DNA of 7,389 bases, taken from an uncultured Lachnospiraceae bacterium (GTDB lineage: Bacteria; Bacillota; Clostridia; Lachnospirales; Lachnospiraceae). This document shows positions 6,215-7,389 of this stretch, in pieces. The stretch lies in assembly GCA_910586275.1 (NCBI GenBank), contig CAJUIM010000150.1:1-7389 (forward strand), written 5' to 3'. Position 1 is the first letter of the stretch, and every line of letters starts with the position of its first letter. Under the pieces are notes generated by a model, which saw only the letters and a list, made by a program, of their open reading frames with translations, was not told the DNA's origin and searched no databases. The position numbers were made by a program, and so were the translations under genes.

Positions 6215-7312
6215 GTGGATAGAACAAAGAAGGATATGGTATTGTGCGTTGTATTTGGGCTGCTGTTTGCCGGGGGGTTTGCGGCCTGTCTTTTCCTGCC
6301 GAAGCCTAAGTATTCGGAAAGTGAACGGCGCATGCTTTCCCCCATGCCTGCGCTTACGGCACAGAGTGTGGCAAGCGGACGCTTTATGGCTGATTTTGAA
6401 GAGTATGCGGCGGATGCCTTTCCGCTGCGTGATTCTTTCCGTAGGATAAAAGCATGGACGGCATGGAAGATTTTTCGGAGGCAGGACAACAACGGAATCT
6501 ATCTGGCGGACGGGTTTCTGTCCGCCTTGGAATATCCGGTGAATGAGGCTTCCTTGGAACGGGCTGCCGGACGGTTCCGGGCGGTCTGTGAAAAGTATCT
6601 GACAGATGAAAACAAGGTTTATTTCTGCGTTATTCCGGATAAGAACTGTTTTCTGGCAAAAGAGAGCGGCCGGCCCGCCATGGACTATGATTATTTTGAA
6701 ACACGCATGGCGGAACTGGCGGATTTTGCGGAATATATCCCAATCTCTGATTTGCTGGAAAAAGAAGATTACTATAGGACGGATACGCATTGGCGGCAGG
6801 AAAGGATAATGGATGTGGCAGACCGGCTGGCAGCGGAAATGGGGACGGTTCTTTCCCGGAATTATGAAATCCATACGCTGGAACAGGGGTTTTACGGCGT
6901 ATATTACGGACAGGCGGCATTGCCTCTTGCACCGGACAGTCTGCAATATGTGACGGGAGAGGATATCGGCCTCTGTCAGGTATACGATTGGCAGAATAAT
7001 AGGGAAATGCCGGTATATGACATGGAAAAGGCAGTGGGAAGAGATCCCTACGAAATGTTTCTGTCGGGTTCCCTCTCCCTCCTTACTATAAAGAACCCCA
7101 ATGCTCCGGCGGATAAAAAGCTGGTAATGTTCAGGGATTCTTTCGGTTCAGGCATTGCCCCTTTGCTGATCAGCGGCTATTCCCAGATTACCTTGGCGGA
7201 TATCCGGTATATCCATCCCGACCTCTTGGGGCAGTTCGTAGATTTTGAGGGCTGTGATGTGCTGTTTCTCTATAGCACGCTTGTGCTTAACAACAGCGAT
7301 ACTATAAAATAA
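6215..7312 (+). CDS. DHHW-family protein, AlgJ/AlgX-like acyltransferase partner
   Basis: A 365-residue protein beginning with GTG. A single hydrophobic segment at about 8-28 should anchor it with the main domain outside the cell. The domain resembles the DHHW/AlgJ-AlgX group, SGNH-like enzymes that complete O-acetylation of surface polysaccharides. Visible marks are KYSESERRMLSPMP (32-45), FEEYAADAFPLRDSFR (61-76), VIPDKN (139-144), the DTHW motif with D190 and H192, and RDSFGSG (307-313) with S309. D190, H192 and S309 would form the catalytic triad by analogy with AlgX; this is inferred from motif order. It follows the MBOAT gene by 12 nt with a strong SD, and MBOAT/DHHW pairing is a recurrent arrangement. 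Acyl transfer to an unknown glycan is the likely job. No truncation is seen. Confidence 0.9.
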   Translation: MDRTKKDMVLCVVFGLLFAGGFAACLFLPKPKYSESERRMLSPMPALTAQSVASGRFMADFEEYAADAFPLRDSFRRIKAWTAWKIFRRQDNNGIYLADGFLSALEYPVNEASLERAAGRFRAVCEKYLTDENKVYFCVIPDKNCFLAKESGRPAMDYDYFETRMAELADFAEYIPISDLLEKEDYYRTDTHWRQERIMDVADRLAAEMGTVLSRNYEIHTLEQGFYGVYYGQAALPLAPDSLQYVTGEDIGLCQVYDWQNNREMPVYDMEKAVGRDPYEMFLSGSLSLLTIKNPNAPADKKLVMFRDSFGSGIAPLLISGYSQITLADIRYIHPDLLGQFVDFEGCDVLFLYSTLVLNNSDTIK

Positions 7313-7351
7313 CATTGGCTTCCGCCGGGGGCCTGCAGCAGGGCAACAGCA

Positions 7352-7379
7352 TTTACTTTTTCAAAAAATGAATTAAAAT
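7352..7379 (+). promoter_or_regulatory. Possible promoter of a gene beyond the window
   Basis: TTTACT (7352-7357) and TAAAAT (7374-7379) are 16 nt apart in an AT-rich patch after the DHHW gene. Both match the consensus only partly. No convincing terminator lies between 7313 and this point: the short CCTG/CAGG repeat around 7332-7342 is weak and lacks an adjacent T-tract. Any gene it serves would start after the window ends. Confidence 0.3.
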
Positions 7380-7389
7380 AGGTAATATG

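Noticed and set aside
5939..6946. 335-codon minus-strand frame across the MBOAT/DHHW junction
   Set aside because: Antisense to two recognised genes, rich in Arg, His and Pro with no domain pattern; a shadow frame despite its length.

Overview
The window looks like a chromosomal segment from an anaerobic, low-to-mid GC Firmicute of the Lachnospiraceae type (Clostridium cluster XIVa relatives). The evidence is the gene content (MEP-pathway ispE, a GntR/FCD regulator, murI and a DUF1934/YwiB-like protein in one run), strong AGGAGG-type ribosome binding sites, TTGACN/TATAAT promoters, and the MBOAT plus DHHW acyltransferase pair common in these gut bacteria. All convincing genes are on the + strand. 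There is no tRNA, rRNA, CRISPR array, insertion sequence or prophage gene.

Region 1 (1-3870) is a probable five-gene transcription unit. A near-consensus promoter (163-191) carries a perfect 11-bp inverted repeat with an 8-bp spacer over its -10 box. A leader of about 200 nt precedes ispE (isoprenoid precursor synthesis), then a GntR/FadR-type regulator overlapping ispE by 8 nt, a small single-pass membrane protein of unknown function, murI (glutamate racemase) and a DUF1934 protein. A near-perfect intrinsic terminator (3826-3870) closes the unit. ispE feeds the undecaprenyl lipid carrier and murI supplies D-glutamate, so the unit links two inputs to peptidoglycan synthesis. The regulator may control its own operon through the palindrome.

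Region 2 (3902-7312) begins with its own promoter. It holds a predicted lipoprotein of unknown function, then a 265-nt gene-free but hairpin-rich leader, then an MBOAT-family membrane O-acyltransferase (AlgI/DltB-like) and a DHHW-family protein (AlgJ/AlgX-like, SGNH-type). The last two are tightly coupled (12-nt gap, SD overlapping the upstream stop). They probably act together: the MBOAT protein moves an acyl group across the membrane and the DHHW protein transfers it to a surface glycan. No glycan-synthesis genes lie in the window, so the acceptor is unknown.

The most useful leads are the palindromic operator at the ispE promoter, the structured leader before the MBOAT gene, and the lipoprotein next to the acyltransferase pair. 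Everything else looks like ordinary core genome.
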